NCBI GenBank assembly: GCA_023053545.1
Contig: JAKZAN010000005.1
Coordinates: 10,106,001-10,170,000, forward strand
Length of the DNA: 64,000 nucleotides
Reading direction: 5' to 3'
Source: Lepidurus packardi
Taxonomy: Eukaryota > Arthropoda > Branchiopoda > Notostraca > Triopsidae
Position 1 is the first letter of the stretch; each line of letters starts with the position of its first letter. The translations under genes were made by a program, and so were the position numbers. Below the pieces are notes generated by a model, which saw nothing but the letters and a program-made list of their open reading frames with translations, was not told the DNA's origin and made no database searches. Below, piece after piece: positions 36,524-54,200 of the stretch.

Positions 36524-38359
36524 ATGGATGTGGCACTAGCAACATGTAACAGCAGCGGGTATCTCCTGGAATGTACGTGGAACTATTCCTCCAATATTAC
36601 CGACATCGCGGACCAAAGTGGCACCTACTATACCTTATTAAACGTCATATTGCAGGTAAACATGAACTGCAGAAAAACCCATACTTTTTTCAGCACTGTT
36701 TGCCTTGCTGATTGAAACACAACAAAAGGCTTTGTACGGACTGGTTTGTTCTGTGGGATTGTTTGGGAACACGCTGGTCATCTATGTCATTCTGCGGTAC
36801 TCAAAAATGCAGACGGTTACCAATTGGTATATTCTGAACCTGGCTATCGCTGACGAGAGTTTTCTTATTGGCATTCCGTTTCTAATGATAACGGTGGGAC
36901 TAGGGACGTGGCCCTTTGGCAACATAATGTGCAAGGTAGGAATTCGTGTTGAAGCCAAATGTGCCAAACACGTACTCGCCGCCCTTCTCTCTTTTCCTTT
37001 TTACTACCCTCATCCTCGTTCTATAGGTCTACATGACGACGACGTCCATGAATCAATTTACGAGCTCCCTTTTGCTGACCGTGATGAGTGCGGATCGCTA
37101 TTTTGCCGTTTGTCATCCTATCACGTCCACAAAGTTCCGAACGCCGGTTTTAGCCAAGGTGAATACTTTCCTAGAGGGTATACCATATCGAATCCCTTTA
37201 ATCCTATTTATCTCTGTTCTTTTTATATCCTTTACGTAGACAGTTGCCCTGGCAGCCTGGGCTGCCTCGGGGTTAATGGTAATTCCTATAGTTATGTATG
37301 CGCATACATTACCTTACCGCGGAAGTGAGAACTGCAACATCTACTGGCCGGAAAGCGACGTAATGAACTCGCAGTCTGCGTTTACACTCTATACCTTCAC
37401 ATTAGCCTTCGCCATTCCCTTCGTGCTCATAGTGTCATTCTATGTAATGGTACTGCGGAAACTTCAAGTAACATGGGCTAGCGAAGCAAAGCTATAGTAA
37501 AGCTCTGTAGTATAAATCACAATTAACGTCCACTTGTTCTTTCAGAGTGTGGGACCACTGAGGAAATCCAAGGGGAAGAAAAAGTCTCACCGCAAAGTGA
37601 CAAAGCTCGTCTTGACAGTCATAGTTGTGTATGTTTTTTGCTGGCTTCCTTACTGGGTTACGCAAATCGCCCTAATCACCAGTCCTCCCAAAGAAAGGCA
37701 ATCTCCAACCATGATTGTCGTTTTTTTGCTGGCGGGATGTCTCTGCTATTCCAATTCCGCCGTAAATCCTTTGATCTACGCTTTTTTATCTGACAATTTC
37801 AAGAAGAGCTTTGTCAAGGTATTACGAATATCGTATAGAAAAGAAAAAGTTAATCTAATGCGTTTTTCGGCACTGCCAGGCGTGTAAATGCGCGACTGGA
37901 AGGGACAGCGTTACTGGCACCCATGTGGGAGACAACAGTTTGGTCACAAGACGACACAACGGGGGGTCCGACAAGACCAAGGCGAACCTTCCTTCCGAGT
38001 TTCACGAGATGGTGTGTGGTGATGACGGCAGTCGACCGGCAATGACTGATACGTCGGTTATGACAGGTGACACGCGTTTCTTACATAAAGCAAACATATC
38101 CGGATGTAGCACTTTAGGAAAAGCAAAAGCAGTCAGCGGGATTGAATGCGAGACTCCCAGGCGACTTATGACTCAACAACAATTCTTTTTTCCCTCTGTC
38201 AGGTACCACCATGTTTCGATTCCCACAACCGACTGGTACCGTGCTGCAGAGCGAATTATGAGACAAACAGCTGTGAATTACTCCGTGAGAAACATGATTT
38301 CAAAACGCCTGAAACTAACCAAAACTAAAAGTATAGCTCACTTTGGCCAGACATTTTGA
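36524..38359 (+). CDS. AstC-R: allatostatin-C / somatostatin-type receptor (GPCR)
   Basis: Exons: 36524-36655, 36729-36935, 37027-37158, 37240-37467, 37546-37818, 37880-38359; 483 aa. The N-terminus has NSS, NYS and NIT glycosylation sites. TM1 [52 protein letters not shown] with [10 protein letters not shown] (DRY intact), CNIYWPE in loop 2, [21 protein letters not shown] and a palmitoylatable ACKC match insect AstC receptors, relatives of vertebrate somatostatin/opioid receptors that couple to Gi/o. Uncertainty: a strong acceptor at 36693 is out of frame, so I used AAAAG at 36728, which keeps frame with TM1. The cytoplasmic tail is long (about 160 aa) and unrecognised. Confidence 0.9.
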
Positions 38360-40639
38360 CAGTTTTAAACCAAATTAAAGTTCGTACGGTTTATTAAATT
38401 TTGCGTGTATAAAGTGTTGCGACTCTTTGGAACCAATTGCTCTCATTGATGGAAATTCATCTGGCATGTTCAGCTTTTTTAGAAGGTTAATTAAAATTTC
38501 CAATTTATACAGTGATGACATTAAGAAATAAATTATATTAAAAATGTTTTAGAGAAATTCTTAAAGGCATTTACTCAAAGAAATTAAAAAACTAATATAG
38601 AATGAATAATAAAGAGTAGAAAAGCGTTCCGAACTGACTTCAAACAAGTCTGCCTCTTTATGAACAGTATATGGACTTTTAAAGCTGATAAACTAATTCT
38701 TTTTTGTACGAGGGATCCACTTGAAACATAATAAAGAATTCCCAAAGCTTCAGACCGAAATCTAATTTCCAAAGAGTGCGATTCAATTGCTTGGTGCATG
38801 GAGCCGACATTATTGTGGAGCCGACACTCTTTAAGAAAGTTTGAAGCAGTTTGATACCGCATCCAATTTTCCTTCCTAGCTTATTGACCTAGTATATTTT
38901 TATTATGCTGGATAATTTTTCGGCCTGTTTATGTAAAGTAAACCTTAAGAGAAAATATATTTTATTTGAGAGTTCCATTGGGTTTGAATAGCGCGCTACT
39001 AAATGGCCAAACGGCCGGCCGTAAGAGTTTGCAGCCCCGACCCGCCTCAGTTGCGCTCGCGCAGCCGAACATGCTGTATGTTGAGGTTGGCACTGGTGTC
39101 GTGATTTAGGATAGTTGTATTTTAAGCTAAATCTTACTCTATTTCCAGGTACGAACAACATTCCTGTAGATACACAAGAGTTAATTTAGCTTTGCTTGTG
39201 GATTTCGGGCGTGTTTTGGTTGTGGTTTTTCATTTTAAACGTTTAGATATGCAGACATTTTATTACATTTGAAACAGACTATTTTGCTAAATTTAGGCTG
39301 GACAAGTCCAGACAAGATGCCGTTGCCGTTTTTCTTTTTCATTTTTGTCAGCGCCCGTTCCTCAATTATTAGCGTGCCACATTGGAGGGTTTATATATGG
39401 GATTAACGTGCGTTCAATGACTTAATGGTATTGTATAGATCCGTAATAATAAAAGGAATGTAACAGGCCCGTCCTTTTTACGTCGCGGTTAATCGTCCTT
39501 ATGACGTAATTATTGATGCGGCTTATGAATGTGTTAATATCTGTGTGATTACACCGTATGAAATTAGCCCGTGAAAGGTCATCCTTCTGTCGAATCCTTG
39601 TGTCGAATCGTCCTACGACCAAGATTGTAGTTATTGGGTAACGCTTTAACGCATAATTATGACGCTGGAAAAATCTGCCAAATTCGGAACTGCCCCAGTA
39701 TCTTGGTAATATAATATGCAATGTGTTTATATTAATTTCATACCTAATGTATGTCTCTTAGGTGCTTTTAACGTTTGTGGCTTCCTGTATTCGGTACACA
39801 GAAAGAGGATAACACTACTGAACAACCCTAATAAGATTCCTTGCTGCTTTCCCGAACCAATCTATCTTCTGGCTGTGAAAGTGGCGGTATAAGCAGTTTT
39901 ATGCAAATAGGGCTTCAAACTTATCTTTCGTGCATTTTTTTTAAGAATATGAAGAATTGATTATTTAGATTTTGTGCTTGCATTTCATTTATTAACCATT
40001 CCAACTGCAGCTGTTTTCTCTAAGGCAAGATTGACACATTGGAAGGGTCCCAATGTTCAGTATTGTAGCTTTTAGGTTTTTTGTGTATTATTGCACAATT
40101 TTTGAGAATTGAGTACAATCGTAACTCTTGTTTTATGATTCTTTTTGCATTTTCTTTTCAAATTTATCCTTCTCAAATATTGCTCCAGTGATCAGTTTTT
40201 TAATGAGTTGGAGGTTTTTCTTTATGACTTTTCTTAGATCCAAAATTTAGATTCTACAAATTATGCAAATGAGATGTTTTGCTTCCCCCCGAAATTCATT
40301 ATTTGTTATACCTAAGATGTTCTCGTAAATTTATCTTCAAAAATGTAATTTTTATTGTACGATTTGAAATTTTTTAAATAAAAGAGAATGTGTGTGTAAA
40401 TTTTGCAAGATTTTTCAAAAAGTCCGCGAAAAGAGGTGTGTCCCGCGCAAAAGTACGAATTCCTATTGGTGGATTGGACCAAAAAGGGGGCGCGGCTCCT
40501 TTTCGAGCTGGGAAAGCGTTTTCAGGGCTTTTCTCCATAAGGAATAATGCTGTATCAAGGGGGTCCCCTTCAAAAATCGTGAAAAATTGAAAGCCTCGCC
40601 TCTTTCCCTGTTGCCAACTCCCCTGCTTGGTTTCCTATC

Positions 40640-40687
40640 CCCATATTCGAGCTCGTGATGCCGAAGCTTCACAATTTCGAATATGGG
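40640..40687. repeat. nested hairpin beside tRNA-like sequence
   Basis: Perfect 11-bp arms CCCATATTCGA (40640-40650) and TCGAATATGGG (40677-40687) enclose a second, 4-bp GTGA/TCAC pairing. The result is a nested stem-loop about 80 bp from the tRNA-like boxes and could be part of the same element. Confidence 0.6.
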
Positions 40688-40766
40688 AACAGGAACCTTG
40701 CCGGGAAGGCATAAGGTACAGAGAAAGAAAGCAATTTAATATTTCGTTTTTTTACAAAATTAATTG

Positions 40767-40837
40767 GCTCAACCGGGTTTCGAACTGGGGACCTCTCGTT
40801 CACAAGGAATGCATCTTATCCACTCGGTCATACACTC
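40767..40837 (-). ncRNA. tRNA-like sequence (SINE head or tRNA pseudogene)
   Basis: On the minus strand, a pol III A box (TGACCGAGTGG) and B box (AGTTCGAAACC) have tRNA-like spacing and sit in a 70-bp tRNA-like order. The acceptor, anticodon and T stems do not pair properly, so a working tRNA is unlikely. A tRNA-derived SINE head or a tRNA pseudogene fits better. Confidence 0.4.
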
Positions 40838-41449
40838 ATATATAAAGCGTGTTGAAAAGTTCTATAAAACCAACGCGAGAACAAAGCTGGTATACACTGT
40901 ATGAGGGTAGCATTCATCTTTTGTTCAATTTGTAAAAAGGTGACGGTTCACCTACAGCCATATCTTGTACTCTCTGAAAGTTCGCTTTATTATATTGTAT
41001 TATCTTTGTATTTAAGACATGCAAAATTTGCTTATTTAAATTTTCAGTTTGTTTCGCTTGCAGCAGATTTTTAAGCTGATTTGCATGAATCTTTGAAACA
41101 CGTTGCTAGATAATTATTAAAATTCTTTCATTTAAAAAACTGTTTATTTCTAAAAAAAAAACGCATGAATACAATTCGAATGTTATTTGTAATGCAAACA
41201 ACTATCACACATTTAATTTCGCGCCTTTTGGGGGAAGTTCGGCGTCTAAAATTGGAGGGTGCTTGTGTCGAAATTGTCTTCAAACTTTCGTGTGCTATCG
41301 ATTCCACACTAGACGTTCCTTGCTTGGTGTTTCGGTTCGCTTTTTAGCTTTTCGCTCGCAGTTCGCTCCGCCTCCATTTCCGGCGCCATTGCAGTAGCTA
41401 CTGCATATTTGGGCAAGTTGTGTCGTGTAGTAAACTTTCTGTAATAATA

Positions 41450-42161
41450 ATGGCTACTCGTCGCATCGCCCAGTCGTCCATCAATTGGACTGCCTTGGCC
41501 GAGAAAGTTCCCAAAAATCAACGCCAGCTTTTCAACGCTTTTAAAGCCCGTTCCGATGGCTACTTGCGCAAGTAATCAAAACTAATAATTAAATCTTTAT
41601 TGGTTTATATCTATTCCTTAAACTAACTTGTTTCATCTTTAATAGAGTCCTGATTAACCCTGAAAACCCACCTGCACTCGACTGGACCCATTACAAGTCT
41701 CGTGTGACTGTCTCTGGCTTGGTAGACAACTTCCAAAAGCAAATGTCTGCCTTGAACGTTCCCTACCCTGCTGACACGGTTTCTCCTCAAGTTGATGCCC
41801 AGGAAAAGGAGGCTGTAAGTTTACTAGGCTACGCAGCTCCAGTGCATAATTGAAAAGAAAATCTCGCTTTTAGGCCAAGGAAATCAGCGCATATATCGCC
41901 GAATCTAATGCCCGCATTGCTTCCTACAAGCAAGAACTTGCCAAATGGCAAAACATGGTTCCATACGATGAGATGACCATGGAAGACTTCAAGGATACCT
42001 TCCCTGATATCGTAAAAGAAAAGTTTAGTCTCTTTAATGACATTTCTTGAACCGTTTATTGTTAGGCATTGGATCCCATTAACAAGCCTACTTTCTGGCC
42101 TCATGGCGAAGAAGAACGTAACTTCCAACCTGGTGCTCCTGCCCCTGCTTCGCATCACTGA
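41450..42161 (+). CDS. ATP5PD: mitochondrial ATP synthase subunit d
   Basis: Four exons: 41450-41571, 41646-41814, 41874-42011, 42066-42161; 174 aa (human 161, fly 178). The start MATRRIAQSSINWTALAEKV, with FNAFKARSDGYLRKV, PPALDWTHYKSRV and a C-terminal region NKPTFWPHGEEE, is typical of subunit d, part of the peripheral stalk of the mitochondrial F1Fo synthase. Imported by an N-terminal basic/amphipathic region. Convergent with the DDX5/17 gene, 399 bp between stops. Confidence 0.95.
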
Positions 42162-42560
42162 AGCTAGTGGTCGTACGAGTCCTCAAAATGTCAAAAAGAG
42201 CAAATTAAAACAGCCAGCCACAGTTAAAACCTGTAGATAATAATGAACAATACAGTTCAGAAACCATAGAGAAAACTCGTAGTTATTCCAAATGAATCGT
42301 TATATTCATAAGACTTGGTACGTCCGATCTTGGGTTACAATACGAAACACCGAGCAGGAGTATATGGGAAATAATAACGATAGTCAACGAAAGAAAAAAA
42401 AGTCAACTTGTGGATAATGAACGAAAACTCGGAACGCTTTGCGCCGGACGATCTTAGGTAAACCGGAGGAATGGACGTCTTCTACCTGCTACTCATACTG
42501 AAACGCAACAAACAATAAGTCAACACATTGTATAGTTATGCTTATTTAAGATTTTACCTT

Positions 42561-47453
<4,893 letters not shown>

Positions 47454-48212
47454 GTCTGACTCGGAAAAATGCGGCGAACAATAATTTAATACAGATAAAT
47501 ACGTGTTTCCACTTAAATGCCCTTTAGACGTTTTAGAAACGGCTTGGCTAAGTAAGCTGTGTGCTCTCGCAAACCGGCACAGCAAAAGAGACATGGTGTG
47601 GCGTAACCGGAAAACAAGTTAACACAAATCAGAGACAAACTGCTCTAAAATAAACATTTTAACTTATGGCAAAACCGAATCATGCTTCAATAATAAGGAA
47701 ATATGTAGACAGAATTTAATACATTAAAATAACATTAAGTAAAAGCTATTTAGTTCCATTATAATTTGGCTTTTCTCGTCTTTCGTTACGGCCAATCACA
47801 GTGAGGCTTAGAAAGTGGCGCTGATTTTGAAAAAGGTAATAAAGTAGTACACGAAAGGCTTGATTATATTAATGAACTTTTGTGTTTTTTCTATGATTTC
47901 TGAAGATTTTAATGTACTTTATATAGAATTTATTCATATATAACTTTCTGTATGTATTATTTCTTTTATGTTGTAGGTTGGGCGTCATAAAAAAATTTTC
48001 ATTGTCAGCAACAATGAAATCTAGAGAAATTTCATTATTACGTCACTTACCGGGCTTTCTTCCCGATTCTAGTCACATAAACGCGGCGAGCCAAATAAAC
48101 CATTCGGTACCACAACTTGAAAGCAAGTTGACGTGTTATTTCAGTCTAAGCTTTCATTGTTGTAGTGTACATCAGTGCTTCGTAAAAGGGAGTGAGCATA
48201 CCCTTTTACACC
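47454..48212. other. divergent promoter region
   Basis: This separates the DDX helicase (-) from the large secreted-protein gene (+). No independent gene is supported; open frames just before 48213 lack splice support. Confidence 0.4.
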
Positions 48213-51200
48213 ATGTGGCTGTCCGGGAACTATGTTGCTTCTGGAGCATACATACTAGGTAAGTTTATATCTTTGCAATTTTTATTGTATTTAAAGATTT
48301 AAGACTGCAGAATACATAAGCTTTAGCATCTGATTCAATGCAATTCATTCGATCGTCAATTTAATACGACGGATATTAACTTTCATTCTTGGAATTCTCT
48401 TTTGTCACCTTCTTGCTCCGGTTTTCATTGTTGCCTGCCTAAGAGTTCATTCGATCGTTAGTCTAATACGATTGTTTTTAACATTCATTCCGGAAATTCT
48501 CTTTTAGTCACCTTCATGCTCCAGTTTTCATTGTTGCCTGCCCAAGACTACATTTATGAGCCGTATGCCTTGCCATTCTTGGACAGCGCTTCTTCCGTTG
48601 AAGCCAGTAGACCTACGGTTCTTTCTTTGACCCTTACAAGCAAACCGGAACCAGAATCTTGTCCGATCATTTATGTAACAATGAAAGTGGACAATGAAAC
48701 TTTGGATAGCCAGCTCCGTACTTGCGGTATAACCTCTGAGGAACGCTTAGCCTTAGAGACCAAGTAGGTTAAATTTCTTTCTTCCGAAACAAACAATAAA
48801 AATCCATTAAATTTGCTAGTTGCCAACTTAGTATTAACCATAATATTAAAATACCTCTTCTTGTTCAGTCTCTGTCCCATGGCCGGCATTCCAGCAAACA
48901 AAATTGCGACTTTTCTGCAAGAAGGAATTTCTGCCTTTCCCCGCGAAACGTGGAATCAACTGCCAATAGCCTTCCTCGCTTCCATTGTTGAAGTAATTTT
49001 CAGTTGCAGTAGTCCTGAACTAAAGGAGAAAGAAAGATAATAAGTTATACCTTCAAGATACATTAATTATGTATTACCCATTTTCAGAACGCTTCGCCAG
49101 CCACTCAAGCTAACCCGATATTCCCTGAACTGTTCGAATACGTGTCACAAGCAGGGACTTTGGGTGCAGTTGCAACTTCCCATTTCTTGCAACAGACAGT
49201 TCAAACCACACTGACGACTTCCGCCTCCATTGCAGACGCTTTGCCATTACCGCCCCCGGATCACCAAATGAGCAGCTTACTGAGCGATCCGTAAGAACGT
49301 TTATCTAACACACAACTAATATAGAATATTACATTCAGTTAAACTTATCTGTGTTTAACCAAACAGGGCGACTTTGAAAACAACTTTGGAAGAGTCTGCA
49401 GCTGCTTTGACGGCGTCGGAACGCCGAGAATGGAACCAAGTTGCCTGCTACTTGACAGATACACCATCCAATCCTATCCGCGACGCTTTCCTTCTCGATA
49501 ACATGGGCGACAATCCTATGGAATTGGTTCGCAAATTCACTATTCTTACTCTTTGTTACGAAGAAAGTTATGTATCTTAAAACTGTTTGCATAGGTTCAA
49601 CAATGGTTGGAGGGTGAAACGGATCTCCAGTTGGACCCCGAGCAGGGTGCTGTATTGTTCAACTCTATTCACCCCGATGTGGACTGGGCTGGCTTGACCG
49701 CAGAAAGTTTTCTGCAACTTCTAAATTCCATTCGGCCATTGATCCCTTATCTTTCGTACACGCAACTCGCAGCCATTCCTACGGAAGTTGTTCAGGGACA
49801 ATTCGCCATCACGTCCTTCGTGGAATTCGCTAAAACCAACCCCAATTCACCCTTCGCCACTTGGGTCGCTTACCGTCTCCTCCAAGCCCAAGATTACCCT
49901 TCTCTACTCTCTTTAGGACCCGCCCTCTCAGCTCTAAGTACCAAAGACTTGCAAACGCTAGCAGAGAACGGTCACCTTACCCTAACTTCCCTCGAAGAGC
50001 TGTCCACCTCTCCTTATCTGACCCCGCAAGACCTATACGCCTTGAAATCGACTATCCAAGGCATGTTCGATTCCGATACTCTCCCAGTACAGTATTTACC
50101 CTTAACTGATAGCTCCGAGCTGTTAAATAATGGTACCGCACGACCAATCGAGGAATGGGAACAAGTAATGGAAGACTTAAACCCCGCACAATCGGCAGCT
50201 TTGGCTCGACACTTCCCGGTCAATAATTCCACGTTGTTGATACAGTACTTGCCACTGGAGCATCTGGAAGTCATTAGAGGCCTCGCCGACAGTACGTTCT
50301 GTACCTTGCATCCCGAAATTGTCCGCTACTCTATCCCAGACCTGAAATCCCTGCTAAACTACTACAACACGTGTTTTGTTGACACGATTCCTCCTCCTAC
50401 GGTTCTCTTTACCTGCCATATGATCATGGAAGCCCCACTGCGCGACGTCATCGACTACTTAAAGCAATACACGTGGCCCTTGCCTCGCAGCACACACCAT
50501 TGCTTCATGCCACGTCTGCGGCAATGGGTCGGCGTGGGATTCAACTCGTCAGAGGTTGAGTTACTGGTTTCGATGAAACCGAACCATTTCCAAGTATCCC
50601 GGCAACTACTGCTATCCTTTCACCCAATCAGCGTTGAAGAGTACCTTCACATAAAACCCGAAACTTGCTCATACTACTTCCAAGCATTGAGATACGCCAA
50701 TTTTTACAACGATTATAGTTACGAAGAACTTAGCATTTGTGCAGTCCAAGCTGTCACGTGCTACCGTATCAACACCGCAAACATTACCTTTGAAGACGTC
50801 ATTCAATTGCAGAAACTTATATTCTACATCCCCGCGCATGCCTATGCCGTTTTACCCCAAGAAATCTTCCGATTTATCTATAAACAGCGATCGACATCCC
50901 CCAACGACGTCGCCTTGACGTACCCGGCGTGCCGGAGTTCAGTGGAACGCGATTACCTGTACCATTTCATGATCCAAAGCTGGGGACCCTTGGAAAACTG
51001 GAACACGAGTACTTTACAAGAGGTGGGGTGTTTGGCAGTTCTTCTAACACCGGATGACCATTACGGCTTATCCCACAAAATTGGACAAGTTAACTTACGT
51101 CGCTTGCTACCGCTGTGGTCCGCTTGTCTGGCCCGGGCTACCGCAGTTGTTAAGACCCAATTTTGCGTCTCCTCCTTAGGAAATATCTTGTTTGAACACT

Positions 51201-54200
51201 CGACTCCAAGTACCGATTTACAAGAATCGCATCCTTTAGCGCCCTACTTAGGGGATGAAGAACCTGACGATGTATTTCGGCAGGTCGTCCAGAAGCTTGC
51301 CCGCCAGGAAGCCGAGCAGGCAGCGAGTATCGACGGCAGGCATATCAAGTTTGATGTCTTAACGTGCGATGAAGTCGCCTTCGCGGGTAGCGCCGCGTAC
51401 GATAAGAGCCAATGGGCCAAACTCTCTTACAACGGACTCATGGAATGCCTTAAACCCATATTCCTGGCTCAGAACCCGAACATGACTCCTGAGGAAGCGC
51501 ATGCTCTTTGGGGTATCGTCCGCTGTCGTTGGGGCGTCCCTGGCAATGTTCCCGCGGAAATCTTGACACAACTTGGGCCCGTGGCGCTAGGAATCCCGTT
51601 GTGGCACTTGCAATACCTGAACTTGACTTCCTGGGACGCTGTAGGGACATTGGGAGCCACCAAAGGATGGAAACCCGCACAAGTCCAAGCGCTGGCCCAA
51701 GCGTTGCTCAACAGTCAAAAGCGACGTATCCCGACTGACCCGTACTATGTTGAACTACTCGGGGCTCTTACCTGTGGTCTCACACTTCGGCAGCTTACAG
51801 CGATTCTTACCCCGGATACTTTGAAGTACGAGTTCAGTATTTTTTCTTATATAAATGTACTATTTTCCTAAACGTTCCAGACAAATGGGAGTGGGTTTCT
51901 ACTCACAGTTAGAAGCTTGTTCACCTGACCAACTTAAAGTCATTGCCGACATGGTCAAAAAAGCGTTTGGGCCGCCTAACCAATGGGACAGCTTGTTAAC
52001 AGAAGCGCTGAATTTCGTCGTCTTGGGACTGAATCGGGAAGAGTTTGCTAGTCTAACACCAAACGCACTCCACGCGATCCACAAGGAAGTTAGAGATCGC
52101 ATTCTGCCGGAATACCTTCGAGATCTGCCTATGGAGAAGCAACTTTGGCTCAACTTACACGGGATGGACACGACGGAAGTTTATTCTACGAAAACTACAC
52201 TGAGTGTCAGCCCAATACTAAGAGGCAATTTTTTGTGTTGAGCATGCGATTATTTGTTAATTTTGTTTTATTAACAGTTCCTGTTCAATGCATAAATCGT
52301 ACCATATCGCGCGACGTGATCTTCACCGGATCGGATTTCAATTTCGACTCTCCATCACACATGCATCCGAACGCTTCTCTCATCCTTCACGAGTAAGACA
52401 TTCGAACCACGATACAACCTTTGAAAATTGTATGCTAATAGTGAATGTTTATGTTTAGACTTGAGGAATGGGACGGACAGTTGGACGCGCTAACTGTAAT
52501 TAATCTTCTAACGGAAGATTGGGCTGATCTATCTGCCGAGTTTTGGGAGGACCTACCGGACCCTATCCTGGAAAAACTACTGGAAAATCATTTATTAGAT
52601 GACTCGGTGCCAGTCTTGGTGCTTGAAGATGTGCTGTTAGATCGTGCGAACAAGACCGCAACTCCCAGAAGCATCATCAACCGCCTATGGAGTATCGTAG
52701 CTTCCAACAATGGCAGTTCAAACGTGCTACTCGAAACTCGTTCCAGGGTAAATAATCATAATAATAATGACTTATTACATTAACGGTTTTCTCTCAAACC
52801 TAGCTCCCACTACGAGTTGATTCCCAAGTGGTTAAAGTTATGCAGGAAATCGGCAACTCCACCGTCCTATCGGACCTTACAGTGGTACAACTCCAAGAAC
52901 AACCTTGGTCTAAATTGTAAGAATATTTTACTGCGAACTCTAACCTTAAGAAACCAATTTGACTAATTGGCATCTTTGTTTTAAGGCTTGGCTCGCTGAA
53001 AGTAATCAAATCGCCGACGTATTACTCTAAAGTTATCCAAGGCGGCACTAAGAAGCCGAGTCCGCCTGTCGAGTCCAAGGATCTGCGTCTCTACCTCTCC
53101 AATTGGCCTCGCGAGAGCACTCGCTATGATATCAGTCCAAAAGAATGGCACACAATCGTCAGTTCGCGCTTCCCTCCCGTCCCCAAACTAATCAAACCAA
53201 TCACTTACTCCAAGAGGCAAATTGAAACAACTCCTCCGGCCCTGACCGTCCTCGAGTTTGCCGATACTCACTTTTCCATTCTAAGTCGCCTTGCTTTAAA
53301 CGAAAGTCTGGAAAATGTATTCCTAATCCCGGATTTGGTCGACCACGGTTCCGAGATAGCTTCGCTCATTACTGCCGAGGAAGTCGAGAAAGCTTCTGTG
53401 TCGCTTACTATATCATTCTTGGACAGTGATATACCAATCGCTCCTCACATACTCTGCAGTTTTGCCACCCGAGTCGCCGAAAACGTGGCCATTAAGGTGG
53501 GTTTACCAACCAACCACACCTACTCTGACGTCTTGAGAACCATGGATCGCTTTGATATAATGCGCGCACGAGAAGTACTCTTTGGATTCCCTTTAGACGC
53601 ATTTGCCGACTTCGTCTATGAATTCCATGATACCCAGCGCTGCTACGATCTGTTCAGCTTCCTAGGAACACTGGATGTGTCCTCTGCGAACGGTTTCCAA
53701 ATTACGCACTTGGTCAACATCGGTTTGCATTGTTATGCCACCAAAATAGATCCCAAGCTCGACGATGACATGCTTAACATGTTGGGAGGTCTAGCTCAGT
53801 ACTTAGAGGCGGATTACATAAGCCATATTCCTTCAGAAAGCGTCCCTTACTTCCTCGAACTTCACGGACCGAGCGTAACTCCCAAATGTGCCGATGAATA
53901 CAAACGGGTGGTCTTACGCCAGCTGATCCTCGAATCATTTCCTCCAGTCTCTAGTTGGACCCGCGCCACCATCTTGTAAGTTTAGATGTCTTCCTAACCT
54001 TAGAATTTGTCTAACGTGTTGCTAATTAGGGAGCTGGGATGCATGATCACGGTGCTACAAGAAGAAGATCTAAGTTTGCTTGACCAAGCGGCCATTTTGA
54101 CCTGGGGACAGATACTACCACATTGCCGCGAGCAATTAGACCTCCTACATGACAGTTTCTGCCTTCTGCATCCAGAAGATGAGAAAAATTGGGACGACGA

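Larger units (their letters stand above)
38360..41449. other. intergenic region with SINE-like patch
   Basis: About 3.1 kb with no supportable protein gene. Mostly AT-rich, with a GC-richer island from about 40430 to 40840 that holds the tRNA-like sequence and hairpin listed separately. Confidence 0.4.

Noticed and set aside
40767-40837. Functional tRNA gene
   Set aside because: A and B boxes are present, but the acceptor, anticodon and T stems do not pair, so a working tRNA is not supported.
47978-48262. Start of the giant secreted protein at an upstream in-frame codon
   Set aside because: That frame is not the one that splices into exon 2; ATG 48213 gives the right phase and creates a proper signal peptide.
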